DNA of 64,000 bases from Nitrosospira briensis. Its GTDB lineage: Bacteria; Pseudomonadota; Gammaproteobacteria; Burkholderiales; Nitrosomonadaceae. The notes beneath the pieces are model-generated. The model saw only the letters and a list, made by a program, of their open reading frames with translations, was not told the origin of the DNA and ran no database searches. Positions 1 through 7,793 of the stretch are shown piece by piece; the first letter of the stretch is position 1, and each line of letters begins with the position of its first letter. The DNA is taken from the NCBI RefSeq assembly GCF_900115125.1, contig NZ_FOVJ01000001.1, forward strand, positions 1,140,612 through 1,204,611, in the 5' to 3' direction. The translations under genes and the position numbers were made by a program.

Positions 1-1451
1 AGCAGGTTGAAGCTCTTTTGCGCATTCCCCGCCTCTTCATATAGCTTGGCCAGCGCCAGTCTTTGCCGCCCGTTGTGCGTATCGGGCATTTCCTCATATA
101 ACGAGAGGGCCGCACGAGGTTTGCCCTGAAGGACCAGGACATCCGTCAGTGCTTTCATTGTCTCGGCGGGGTTATCGAAGCGTTCGGCGTGCTTGCGCAA
201 TTGCTGTTCTACGTGGGAAGGCTGCGCTATGTTAAGGCCGGCCTTGACATAAGCCTCCGCTTCAGCAGCGGTCAGCCTGCGGCGCGGCATGACAGCCTCC
301 AGCAACTGTACCACGGCTTCATAATCCGGTTTCGCCTGCGCAAGCGCAAAGGCGCGAGCTTCCGCTTCCTCGTCGGCCTGATGGCGAGCGAAAGACAACC
401 ACAGGGTCAGAGCCTCGTCGGACTGCCCGTTCCAGTCATAAATGTGTGCAAGCAAACGGTGGCGGTCGCTCCCGGGGACCAGCGATGTTCGCAGAGATGC
501 AGCACGCGCAAGGCTCTCATCCAGCAAGCCCATCGAAACCTGCAATCGAACGATACGCTCGGCAAGCTTCTGATCGCGAGGCAGTAGCCTGCTTGATTCT
601 TCCAGCCAGGCCAATGCGTGCTCGCGATCGTCAAGCGGCTCGGCAATATTTGCGGCCAGCAACAGGAGCTCGGCATCGCCCCTGAGACTGCTGGCGCTTG
701 CGGATGCGCCCAGGACCTTCATCGCGGCCTTCAAGGCCTCTTGATCGATACCGGCTTGAAGATAGGCGCGCAAACACGATTTCGCGATTTCCGTTTTCTT
801 CTTCGGGGTTCGTTCGAGCAGAAATGCCTGACACAGATTCCGTGCCGCGAGCCGGGGCTGAGCAGCAGCCATGCGCTGTTTCGCGGCAAAAATCAGCCAG
901 CGCGATTTTTTTTCGCTGGTTTCATTTCGCATAACAAGCAATTGCTCGAAGGTTTCGGCCAATACGGTGGGCTCGCCGAACTGTTCCGCCAGTTTGACCA
1001 CCAGGCTCACTCTGTTGTCATTATCGGCAATGCGCAGCAATGCCGGAACGAGCTCGGCGATACGCTTGCGCAGCGCCGCCTCGACATCCTCCGGGGGATG
1101 CCGGAAAAGCTGCTGCAAGGACAGCTTGAGCTCCGCAAGGCGGATTTCATAAGTCAGGCCCGATTCAGGCGCCTGCTGCAAAGGATCAAATGCGAGAACA
1201 GCCTCATCGGTCATGCCGGCTTCCGTCAATACCTGGACGAACGACAACCGCAACGGCACATTATTAGGATCGGACTGGACAAGAACGCGAAGATAAGCCA
1301 CGGATAGAGCGTCATTAGCAGAGAGATTGGCTGGGTCCCTGAACGCGGGCTGGCGTGGAAACAACACCCAGAAAGCGACCAGAAGCACCGCACTCATGAA
1401 CATTAACGCGGGCGCGTTTAACAGTGACTCCCGGCGGGTATCAACACTCAA
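1..1451 (-). CDS. pelB: PelB-like Pel polysaccharide export protein, N-terminal part (cut by window edge)
   Basis: An open minus-strand frame runs without a stop from the 3' end of pelA to the window edge, giving about 483 residues. It opens with a short cytoplasmic stretch and one membrane segment (MFMSAVLLVAFWVLF), then continues as helical repeat sequence of TPR type (for example residues reading ALAWLEESSRLLPRDQKLAE and LAKLYEEAGNAQKS). PelB of Pseudomonas has the same plan: an N-terminal membrane anchor, many TPRs that bind PelA in the periplasm, and a C-terminal outer-membrane barrel, which would lie outside the window. The start is uncertain: TTG at 1451 overlaps the end of pelA, and ATG 1403 would also keep the membrane segment. 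The identity rests on architecture and on position directly after pelA. Confidence 0.72.
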   Translation of the reverse strand, partial: MSVDTRRESLLNAPALMFMSAVLLVAFWVLFPRQPAFRDPANLSANDALSVAYLRVLVQSDPNNVPLRLSFVQVLTEAGMTDEAVLAFDPLQQAPESGLTYEIRLAELKLSLQQLFRHPPEDVEAALRKRIAELVPALLRIADNDNRVSLVVKLAEQFGEPTVLAETFEQLLVMRNETSEKKSRWLIFAAKQRMAAAQPRLAARNLCQAFLLERTPKKKTEIAKSCLRAYLQAGIDQEALKAAMKVLGASASASSLRGDAELLLLAANIAEPLDDREHALAWLEESSRLLPRDQKLAERIVRLQVSMGLLDESLARAASLRTSLVPGSDRHRLLAHIYDWNGQSDEALTLWLSFARHQADEEAEARAFALAQAKPDYEAVVQLLEAVMPRRRLTAAEAEAYVKAGLNIAQPSHVEQQLRKHAERFDNPAETMKALTDVLVLQGKPRAALSLYEEMPDTHNGRQRLALAKLYEEAGNAQKSFNL

Positions 1452-4194
1452 GCCGGAATTCTCCCGATGCACTGTTCGCTGGTATTGCGTAAACAGATCG
1501 CGAGCCCTCGGTGCGAGGAGCCAATGCCCCGCTGTCCAGGTTTAGCGAGCAGGATTTGGGTACCTCAAGCGTCAAATCTCCGTGGGGTTCAAACAAGAGA
1601 GTTGCAGAACCATCATCATTGAGGTGCCAGGATTTCAGCGGCGCACTTGCATCGATCAGCCTTAAAGCCGGGCTCGTCTCTTCAATCTCACGCTTGTGCT
1701 TGAGGACGGCATGGTTGCGTGCCAGGTAAACATAGCGATCTGCATTTCGGTCGGAATAGCCGACGACATCGGCCGAGATCGCGGGTGTCATTTCGGCGAC
1801 AGGCAACCGCACCGTTCGAAGCGCATCCCCAAAAAGCAGCCAATTGCCATCGAGGTCGCGCGCAATGCTCGCTGTTTGAAACGCCTGCGCACGCTGAACA
1901 TATTCGTCGAGCCACAGGCCAAGCACGTTTTCTTTGCGCTGCTCGTCTGCCAATTGGTCCAGGAGTTCCGCCCCTCGGGCGTGCAACAGCGCATCGGCAT
2001 GAATCGACAAGGATGAAATGCGCAACCGCCGTCCGCTATCGAGCTGCCGGTTCCAGTCGCTGACCATGCTGAAATTCAGTGCTTCACCATACCAGAGTTG
2101 CGCAAACAGCGGTTCGCCCGTCAATGGCGTCAGCACCTGCGTACCCCATTCAGTGGGCCGCAGCGCGGGAGAAAGATCAGCGATGGATAATGAACCGCTC
2201 TGCCAGTGGAGGCCGCCTCCACCGTAATTGGGCAATGCGGCTTTGAATGCAGCGGCCAGAGCGGCTGGCACCGGTTTTCCATCCCCCGACCAGATAAGCA
2301 ACAGTGGAGAACGGGGCGCCATCGATTGCAGAAATGGGATAGTCCCCGCAGTCTCGCGCGTCATCTCGGCGGCGTAACCTTCCATGAACACGCTATAGCG
2401 ATAAGGCTGCTGGTCGGCATCTGTCTTGCCCTCGAAAACGCCCCAATAAAAGGGATGGCTGTACGTGTGACTTGCCAATCGAACCTGCGGCATGTCAGCC
2501 AATCGCCGTACCTTGGCTCGCCGGTCTTCACTGTTCACTTCAGCCTCGATGACCCCCAGCGTTACCGGTGCGGGATTTTTTTCCATCCAGACACGAAGCC
2601 GGTCGATAGCTTCAACGCCATGCTCGTCTTTGGCAAACAGGCGGTCTCCGCGCACCTCGATAATGCCCAGGCGGCGCCCGTTTTCCGTTGTTATATCGAA
2701 TACCGGCTGCACAGGTAGGCGGAATGCGGCCTGAAAAAAAGAGAAGGGGTCCAGCAGCCATTCATGACGGCCCGAAGCACTTTCGTTTATCAAATGAGGA
2801 TGTAATGCATAGGCTCCCCATGCCCCGACCGCAACCGGATGAAACACGTTGTCTCCATCGCTCAGCGTCAACCAGGCTTCATTGCGATCGCGGACGCGGA
2901 CATCAGGCGTACCGCTACCCACTATGGGCGCTGTCGCGGGCCGACCCAGGCGATCATTGGCAGAGCGAAGCTCAAGCATACTGGTCGTGGGTTGCAAGCT
3001 GCCCTGATAATCGATCAGGTTGCGGCAGGCAACGCCGCTTGGCAGATAACCCATGAATACTACGGGCAAACCCACGTCGACTTCCGTTTGCAAACGCGCG
3101 CAAATGTTTTCATAACGGCTTGTGCCGTTCTCGTTTTCGTCACCCAACCAGACGATTACGCCGGCATATCGCCCGACAAGCGGCTCTATCGGCAAAGGAG
3201 AATGATCGATATACCAATAGTCCAGGGCCAGGCCGAGATATTCAAGCGGCATCGCGGCGTGTTTGAACAACTCTTGATCCATTTGCTGGGCGGCCGTGCC
3301 GTTTGCAATGGCAAGCAACCTCCGCGGGGCCAGGCGGATGCGGCCATGCCCGAGCCACGTTAGATCGCCATTTGCGACCCATGGCATGAACCCGAGCTTG
3401 GCAATTTTCTGAGCCGTTTTTTCGGCCTCTACCCAATTACCCGGCTCGACATAATCCAGCACGGTAACCGGCACATTGAATTCGTTTTGCGCACGTGTCA
3501 GCTGATTGAGAAGCCACTCCCTGTTTTCTTCCCTGGTCGGCGCATGCTTGCCGGTAACCGGATCAAAACCATGAAAAAGCGATTCAGCAACCATGCCATC
3601 GGTGTATTGACTGGCACGGTCGAGCACCTCGAAACCGCGATTGAGAATGAGTTTGCAGCCGGGAAAGCGGCGCTTTATTTCCGCGAGCAACGCAACCAGC
3701 CCTTTCTCCTGCTCGTCACGCTGTTTGCCTTCCGCCGTAACGATCAGATAACTGTCAACGGTATCGAGAAAGAACGCGCGGTATCCGTCGCGCCACAGGC
3801 GGTCGAAATGTTGCTCCAGGAGATATTCGTGCCAGCCGGGATCGGTCATGTCCATGACGAGGCTGTTCCATGCCGGATTGACACCGATCGACCAATCAGT
3901 ATTGATGCGTTCCATATCCTCGCTGTTGCGCGCAATCTCCCCGAACGAGACATAGGCGAATATGAGCGAATCCAGCTTTAATAACGCTTTCCTCTCGTGA
4001 GGCAAGACCTGGCTCGGCTGAATGACGATCTGATCGAAATGCCGCAGATCCTCAACAGGTGGCCGGCTGCCATAATAAAAGGCGATATCGCGCTGTTCGA
4101 GTACATCGGCGGATACCACGGGTGTCATTAACATGAGTGGCAGCAACAAATACCAGAGAGATAAACGGAACGACAACATTTTGCTGTTAGACAT
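1441..4194 (-). CDS. pelA: PelA: bifunctional polysaccharide hydrolase/deacetylase of the Pel system
   Basis: A periplasmic enzyme of about 917 residues; Pseudomonas PelA has 948. Residues 1-29 form a signal peptide ending near VVSAD. Next comes a GH114-type alpha-1,4-galactosaminidase barrel (roughly 35-270), with acidic residues in FFLDTVDS (D144) and MVAES (E204). The C-terminal half carries a polysaccharide-deacetylase-like domain with the HxxxH metal motif in ASHTYSHPF. PelA deacetylates the Pel polymer of partly acetylated galactosamine-type sugars and trims it. The frame stays open upstream to 4374, but the extra 60 residues are Cys/Arg-rich and unlike a signal peptide, so ATG 4194 is preferred; its AGG is only 3 bases away, so the ribosome site is weak. 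It overlaps the pelB start, as expected for a pelAB operon. Confidence 0.88.
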   Translation of the reverse strand: MSNSKMLSFRLSLWYLLLPLMLMTPVVSADVLEQRDIAFYYGSRPPVEDLRHFDQIVIQPSQVLPHERKALLKLDSLIFAYVSFGEIARNSEDMERINTDWSIGVNPAWNSLVMDMTDPGWHEYLLEQHFDRLWRDGYRAFFLDTVDSYLIVTAEGKQRDEQEKGLVALLAEIKRRFPGCKLILNRGFEVLDRASQYTDGMVAESLFHGFDPVTGKHAPTREENREWLLNQLTRAQNEFNVPVTVLDYVEPGNWVEAEKTAQKIAKLGFMPWVANGDLTWLGHGRIRLAPRRLLAIANGTAAQQMDQELFKHAAMPLEYLGLALDYWYIDHSPLPIEPLVGRYAGVIVWLGDENENGTSRYENICARLQTEVDVGLPVVFMGYLPSGVACRNLIDYQGSLQPTTSMLELRSANDRLGRPATAPIVGSGTPDVRVRDRNEAWLTLSDGDNVFHPVAVGAWGAYALHPHLINESASGRHEWLLDPFSFFQAAFRLPVQPVFDITTENGRRLGIIEVRGDRLFAKDEHGVEAIDRLRVWMEKNPAPVTLGVIEAEVNSEDRRAKVRRLADMPQVRLASHTYSHPFYWGVFEGKTDADQQPYRYSVFMEGYAAEMTRETAGTIPFLQSMAPRSPLLLIWSGDGKPVPAALAAAFKAALPNYGGGGLHWQSGSLSIADLSPALRPTEWGTQVLTPLTGEPLFAQLWYGEALNFSMVSDWNRQLDSGRRLRISSLSIHADALLHARGAELLDQLADEQRKENVLGLWLDEYVQRAQAFQTASIARDLDGNWLLFGDALRTVRLPVAEMTPAISADVVGYSDRNADRYVYLARNHAVLKHKREIEETSPALRLIDASAPLKSWHLNDDGSATLLFEPHGDLTLEVPKSCSLNLDSGALAPRTEGSRSVYAIPANSASGEFRLEC

Positions 4195-4203
4195 TAACCT
4201 GAG

Positions 4204-4225
4204 TCCGATAGTTGGACGGGGTGGA
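4204..4225 (+). repeat. 22-bp dispersed intergenic motif, copy 1
   Basis: This lies just upstream of pelA. It matches 57419-57440 at 20 of 22 positions; the shared core is TTGGACGGGGTGGA. A related core on the other strand lies at 34044-34056 (12 of 13). All three sites are intergenic. Function unknown. Confidence 0.5.
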
Positions 4226-4426
4226 ATGGGCGTCCGGTCCGTCCTGCAGGCGCTCCAAAAAAAATGAAGGTGGACCGGATCGAGACGGACATCCCGGCGG
4301 AAATATCGCTGCATTATCGCCGGGCAGCGCGCGCAATGTGTAAACGGATCCGGCGATCCGCACCACCATTTCAAGCTATTGACCTGGCTCGACTGCGTGA
4401 CTCAAAAAAAATTGCATGTTGTTTCC

Positions 4427-5500
4427 TCATTGCTGATCAACCGGATAAGGTAGCGGCATGATCTCCAGCAAGGGTCCCTCCGGCGATTTCCAGCGAATTT
4501 GGCCAGTTTCGACGCTGCCTATCTGCATGACCGCCAATAAATCAAAGCCGCCGTTTGGCGATGGGGCCGCGTTCACTACCATGCCGCTCGATTGATCTCC
4601 CATATCAACGCTAAACAACTCGTCCCCGGCTTCAACTCGCGTTTCTGAACTCGGCAGCCGGACGTTGGCGAGGTACATGCGACGTTTTATCTTACCCAGA
4701 TACTGGGTGCGGGAGACGACTTCCTGGCCAGGATAACAACCTTTCTGGAAACTTACCCCTCCGATGGCCTCCAGATTAGTCATTTGCGGTATGAATTGTT
4801 CCTGGGTGGCGGGCGTAATCATCGGGATACCGGCCTTGATCTCCAGCCAGTCCCAGCACGGCCCGCCTACCGGCAGCGCGTCTTTGCTTAAACCATCCCA
4901 TACCGCAGGCGCGTACTCCGGGGTGATGACGAGTTCAAAACGATTCTTTGCAAGACGGATGACGCTTCCCTTTTCACAATGGATCACATCAAGATGGGCA
5001 AGCGGAATCGCGCCCATGATTTCCTGTATGAGCGATCCTGCATCGTCGCCGGCTACCGCCATTGGGACCAACATCCCGCTGCTGTCAGCCAGCTTGACTT
5101 TGGCCCGCAATACATACATGGACAAGCGCTTCTGAACGGATGTCAGCAACGCCAAGGGCAGTTGCATGAGGTAACCGCCATCAGCGCCGTTACGATCACG
5201 CCAGATCAGGAAACTCGCCAGCATTCTGCCCTTGGGATTGCAATAGCTCCCGTAAAGGGCGCCCGTAGAACCGATCTGTCTTACATCACAGCTCAACTGC
5301 CCCTGCAGGAACGATTGCGCATCCTCCCCCGAAAAATAGATCAGGCCGAAGTGCGAAAGATCGCACAGCACAGTGGCCGACCCGGTACTCGCGGATCGGG
5401 TACTCGCGAGTTCAGCGGCGGCATCGCCATAGCGGACAACGCGGCCATCCTCGATAATTGCACCGGAGTTTTGCTGATACGCTCGCCAGATGAGGTTCAT
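4427..5500 (-). CDS. ygfZ: YgfZ-type folate-binding iron-sulfur cluster maintenance protein
   Basis: A 357-residue GcvT-like protein. The family signature K-G-C-Y-x-G-Q-E is present as FQKGCYPGQEVVSR in the C-terminal half and contains the conserved reactive Cys. YgfZ proteins bind tetrahydrofolate and help repair or assemble certain Fe-S enzymes in the cytosol. The frame is open 77 codons further upstream, but that segment is unlike the family, and ATG 5500 begins the conserved domain directly; no strong Shine-Dalgarno is visible. Near residues 28-40 a 12-base unit (CGGGTACTCGCG) is duplicated, giving the repeated peptide ASTRSASTGS. It is divergent from a ygfX-like gene, a neighbourhood also known from Escherichia coli. 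Confidence 0.9.
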   Translation of the reverse strand: MNLIWRAYQQNSGAIIEDGRVVRYGDAAAELASTRSASTGSATVLCDLSHFGLIYFSGEDAQSFLQGQLSCDVRQIGSTGALYGSYCNPKGRMLASFLIWRDRNGADGGYLMQLPLALLTSVQKRLSMYVLRAKVKLADSSGMLVPMAVAGDDAGSLIQEIMGAIPLAHLDVIHCEKGSVIRLAKNRFELVITPEYAPAVWDGLSKDALPVGGPCWDWLEIKAGIPMITPATQEQFIPQMTNLEAIGGVSFQKGCYPGQEVVSRTQYLGKIKRRMYLANVRLPSSETRVEAGDELFSVDMGDQSSGMVVNAAPSPNGGFDLLAVMQIGSVETGQIRWKSPEGPLLEIMPLPYPVDQQ

Positions 5501-5588
5501 GCAGAACGATCTATGGCTGTGAAAAAAGTTAATTATAAAGCATACGTTCCGGATGAGCGGCAAATTGCCAGGAATGAGATAATCAGCT

Positions 5589-6101
5589 ATGCCTGATCTC
5601 TTGCATCGACCTCTTCCACCGCTACTCGCCGTCCGGCTCGGACCCTCCATGCAGCTGGCCGCCATGCTGGGTTTTGCCCACTTCTCGGCGATTGGCCTGC
5701 TGTGGCCGCTTCTATTACCTGGATCAGTCAAATTAGCAGGCTCCGCCGTCCTTGTTACCAGCCTGGTTTTCTACTTGAGGCGCTACGCGTTGCTACGTTC
5801 GCCGGAGTCAATAACGGGGCTCGAACTGTCAGATGAAATGATTTGCGCAGTTGAAACGCGACGGGGAGAGCGCATCGTTTGCACCCTGCTCGGCAGCAGC
5901 TTTGTCGCGCCTTATCTCACCGTACTCGAATTGCAACCGCTGAAACTCGACGACGTTGTGGATTCCCCGGAGCCGTTGCGAAAATTCTCGTTCAGCGTAA
6001 CCGTTCTACCCGACGGCATAGACCCCGAGGAATTCAGGCAATTACGGATACTGCTGCGCTGGAAGTGGAAAGATCCGAAGGACTTGAAGGATTGGACCTG
6101 A
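5589..6101 (+). CDS. YgfX (CptA)-like membrane protein
   Basis: A 170-residue protein with two closely spaced membrane segments near the N-terminus (about 20-40 and 46-62, LLPGSVKLAGSAVLVTSLVFYLRR) and a soluble C-terminal part ending in RILLRWKWKDPKDLKDW. This plan, and the position divergent from ygfZ, fit the YgfX family. In E. coli that protein is encoded beside sdhE and ygfZ; it has been described as a toxin (CptA) acting on cytoskeletal proteins, and also linked to SdhE function. No sdhE-like partner is visible here. The assignment rests on topology and context, without a database comparison. Confidence 0.62.
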   Translation: MPDLLHRPLPPLLAVRLGPSMQLAAMLGFAHFSAIGLLWPLLLPGSVKLAGSAVLVTSLVFYLRRYALLRSPESITGLELSDEMICAVETRRGERIVCTLLGSSFVAPYLTVLELQPLKLDDVVDSPEPLRKFSFSVTVLPDGIDPEEFRQLRILLRWKWKDPKDLKDWT

Positions 6102-6106
6102 GGAAC

Positions 6107-6505
6107 CTAAAAGAATACTACGCCTGCTGAGCCGGCCAGGGATGTTACCGTATAAAAATCGCGTTGCCCGCTCATGGGTATTGGTGAGAATTTATGTATA
6201 GTCGTAATACCGTAGGTCTGGACAGGTACGGATTGTTCTCCGGGAATGTCCACGCGGGGCAGTATTATGCTGAAACTGGTTCCGCCGCTATCGATGCTCA
6301 GGCGAATGGTGACAGTGACAAGCGTACCGATTTCGGACTCGGCAGTACGGATCTCATCTCCGCTGAAGCCAAGTGTCTGTTGTTGATCCTGATAGGTGAA
6401 ATGTGGTCTGCCGTCGAAACCGCTGGTTGAGTAACTGATATGAAGATGCTTGCCGCTGAGCTGATACTGGTTTGGTGCCTGATTGACAGGCTGGGTCGAT
6501 TCCAT
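6107..6505 (-). CDS. Hypothetical protein of 132 residues, beta-rich
   Basis: Not recognised. The predicted product has no signal peptide or membrane segment and is rich in Thr, Ser, Gly and alternating hydrophobic residues (for example GTLVTVTIRLSIDSGGTSFSIILP), which suggests a small beta-sandwich or barrel. The start ATG 6505 follows a run of six G, an acceptable but unusual ribosome site. It lies convergent with the ygfX-like gene, only 5 bases from its stop. Codon use looks like that of its neighbours, so it is probably a real gene. No catalytic motif is visible. Confidence 0.6.
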   Translation of the reverse strand: MESTQPVNQAPNQYQLSGKHLHISYSTSGFDGRPHFTYQDQQQTLGFSGDEIRTAESEIGTLVTVTIRLSIDSGGTSFSIILPRVDIPGEQSVPVQTYGITTIHKFSPIPMSGQRDFYTVTSLAGSAGVVFF

Positions 6506-6767
6506 GATAGCCCCCCATTAAAATCAACCTCCACAAATGAAAACGAAATCCGTTAAATGAGGCCGGTGGATTCATGCATATTGACGAACTGAAGAAGTCC
6601 TCGACAGGCGCTATTGAAAATATAGATCATGACGGTCAAAAGACAAGGATAAAAGATTGGAGGAACGGGAGGAGTCGAAAGGACAGGCAAGCAGTTCACG
6701 CGTTGGCCCTATCAATTGCTCGCCAAAAAACGACCCTTAACCAATACTGGTATTACACAATAACAAT

Positions 6768-7730
6768 ATGAACTTCCAGCAACTGCGCATCATTCATGAG
6801 ACGGTTCGACAGAACTACAATCTGACGGACGCGGCAAATGCCCTGTTCACCTCACAATCCGGTGTCAGCAAGCACATAAAAGATCTGGAAGATGAACTGG
6901 GCGTCGAACTTTTCGTGCGTAAAGGCAAGCGGCTGCTCGGATTGACCGATCCGGGAAGGGAACTTGTCAAGATCGTCGAACGCATCCTGCTTGACGCCAA
7001 AAACGTGAAACGTCTGGCTGAACAATTCAGCAATCGGGACAAGGGCCGGCTTACTGTCGCGACTACCCATACGCAGGCGCAATACGCTCTGCCTTCGGTG
7101 GTGACGCTATTCAAGCAGGCGTTTCCCCAGGTGCATCTCGTCCTGCATCAGGCCAGCCCAGGCGAGATCGTGTCCATGCTGCTCGACGGCGTTGCAGACA
7201 TCGGGATTGCCACGGAGGCGCTGGAGAGTGTCGCGGAACTGGCTTCCTTCCCTTATTACTCATGGCATCATGCCGTAATCGTCCCACACGGCCACCCCCT
7301 GGAATCTGTACATCCGCTCACGCTCGAGGCGATTGCGGAATTTCCGGTTATCACCTACCACGAGGGTTTTACCGGTCGAGCGGGAATTGATCAGGCGTTT
7401 GCAAAGGCAGGCCTGTTACTCGATATCGCAATGTCGGCACTGGACGCCGACGTCATCAAGACCTACGTCGAGCTCGGGCTGGGGGTCGGAATTGTCGCCT
7501 CGATGGCGTTTAATCCGGTTCGCGATGTGCGGCTCAATCTGCTTGATAGCTCACACCTGTTCGAAAAAAATACGACAAACATTTCCATTCGGCGCGGCCA
7601 CTACCTCCGCGGATACGCTTATCGCTTCATCGAACTTTGCCTGCCGTCACTGAGCGAGTCGGCAATCCGCTCGGGAGTTAAACCAGCGGCCGATATAGAA
7701 CTTGATAACGGAAACGCCCCCCTCCCCTGA
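6768..7730 (+). CDS. cysB: CysB-family LysR transcriptional regulator
   Basis: A 320-residue LysR-type regulator. Residues 1-60 are a winged helix-turn-helix that matches the CysB subgroup closely (MNFQQLRIIHETVRQ, then FTSQSGVSKHIKDLEDELG). Residues 90-300 form the effector-binding domain. CysB proteins sense N- or O-acetylserine, thiosulfate or sulfate and activate sulfur-assimilation genes; no such gene is in this window. It is transcribed alone, convergent with the ABC exporter. Whether it is CysB proper or the paralogue Cbl cannot be settled from the sequence. Confidence 0.9.
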   Translation: MNFQQLRIIHETVRQNYNLTDAANALFTSQSGVSKHIKDLEDELGVELFVRKGKRLLGLTDPGRELVKIVERILLDAKNVKRLAEQFSNRDKGRLTVATTHTQAQYALPSVVTLFKQAFPQVHLVLHQASPGEIVSMLLDGVADIGIATEALESVAELASFPYYSWHHAVIVPHGHPLESVHPLTLEAIAEFPVITYHEGFTGRAGIDQAFAKAGLLLDIAMSALDADVIKTYVELGLGVGIVASMAFNPVRDVRLNLLDSSHLFEKNTTNISIRRGHYLRGYAYRFIELCLPSLSESAIRSGVKPAADIELDNGNAPLP

Positions 7731-7744
7731 TATCGTCTCCCGTG

Positions 7745-7784
7745 CTTTCTTCCAGAAAGTGTTCACCGGTTCACCGGTTCACGG
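7745..7784. repeat. Short hairpin plus three tandem octamers
   Basis: Between the convergent cysB and ABC genes there is a perfect hairpin (CTTTCT, loop TCC, AGAAAG, 7745-7759). It is followed immediately by three tandem 8-mers, GTTCACCG, GTTCACCG and GTTCACGG (7761-7784). There is no T-tract, so it is not a classical terminator. Confidence 0.6.
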
Positions 7785-7793
7785 GGGACAGGG

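Noticed and set aside
4195..4374. 60-residue N-terminal extension of PelA
   Set aside because: Cys/Arg-rich, unlike a signal peptide; the inner ATG gives a proper signal sequence.
5501..5731. 77-residue extension of YgfZ
   Set aside because: Not family-like, and overlaps the divergent ygfX-like gene.
6574..6771. 65-residue open frame ending at the cysB start
   Set aside because: Weak ribosome site, no domain, basic low-complexity composition; it spans the cysB promoter.
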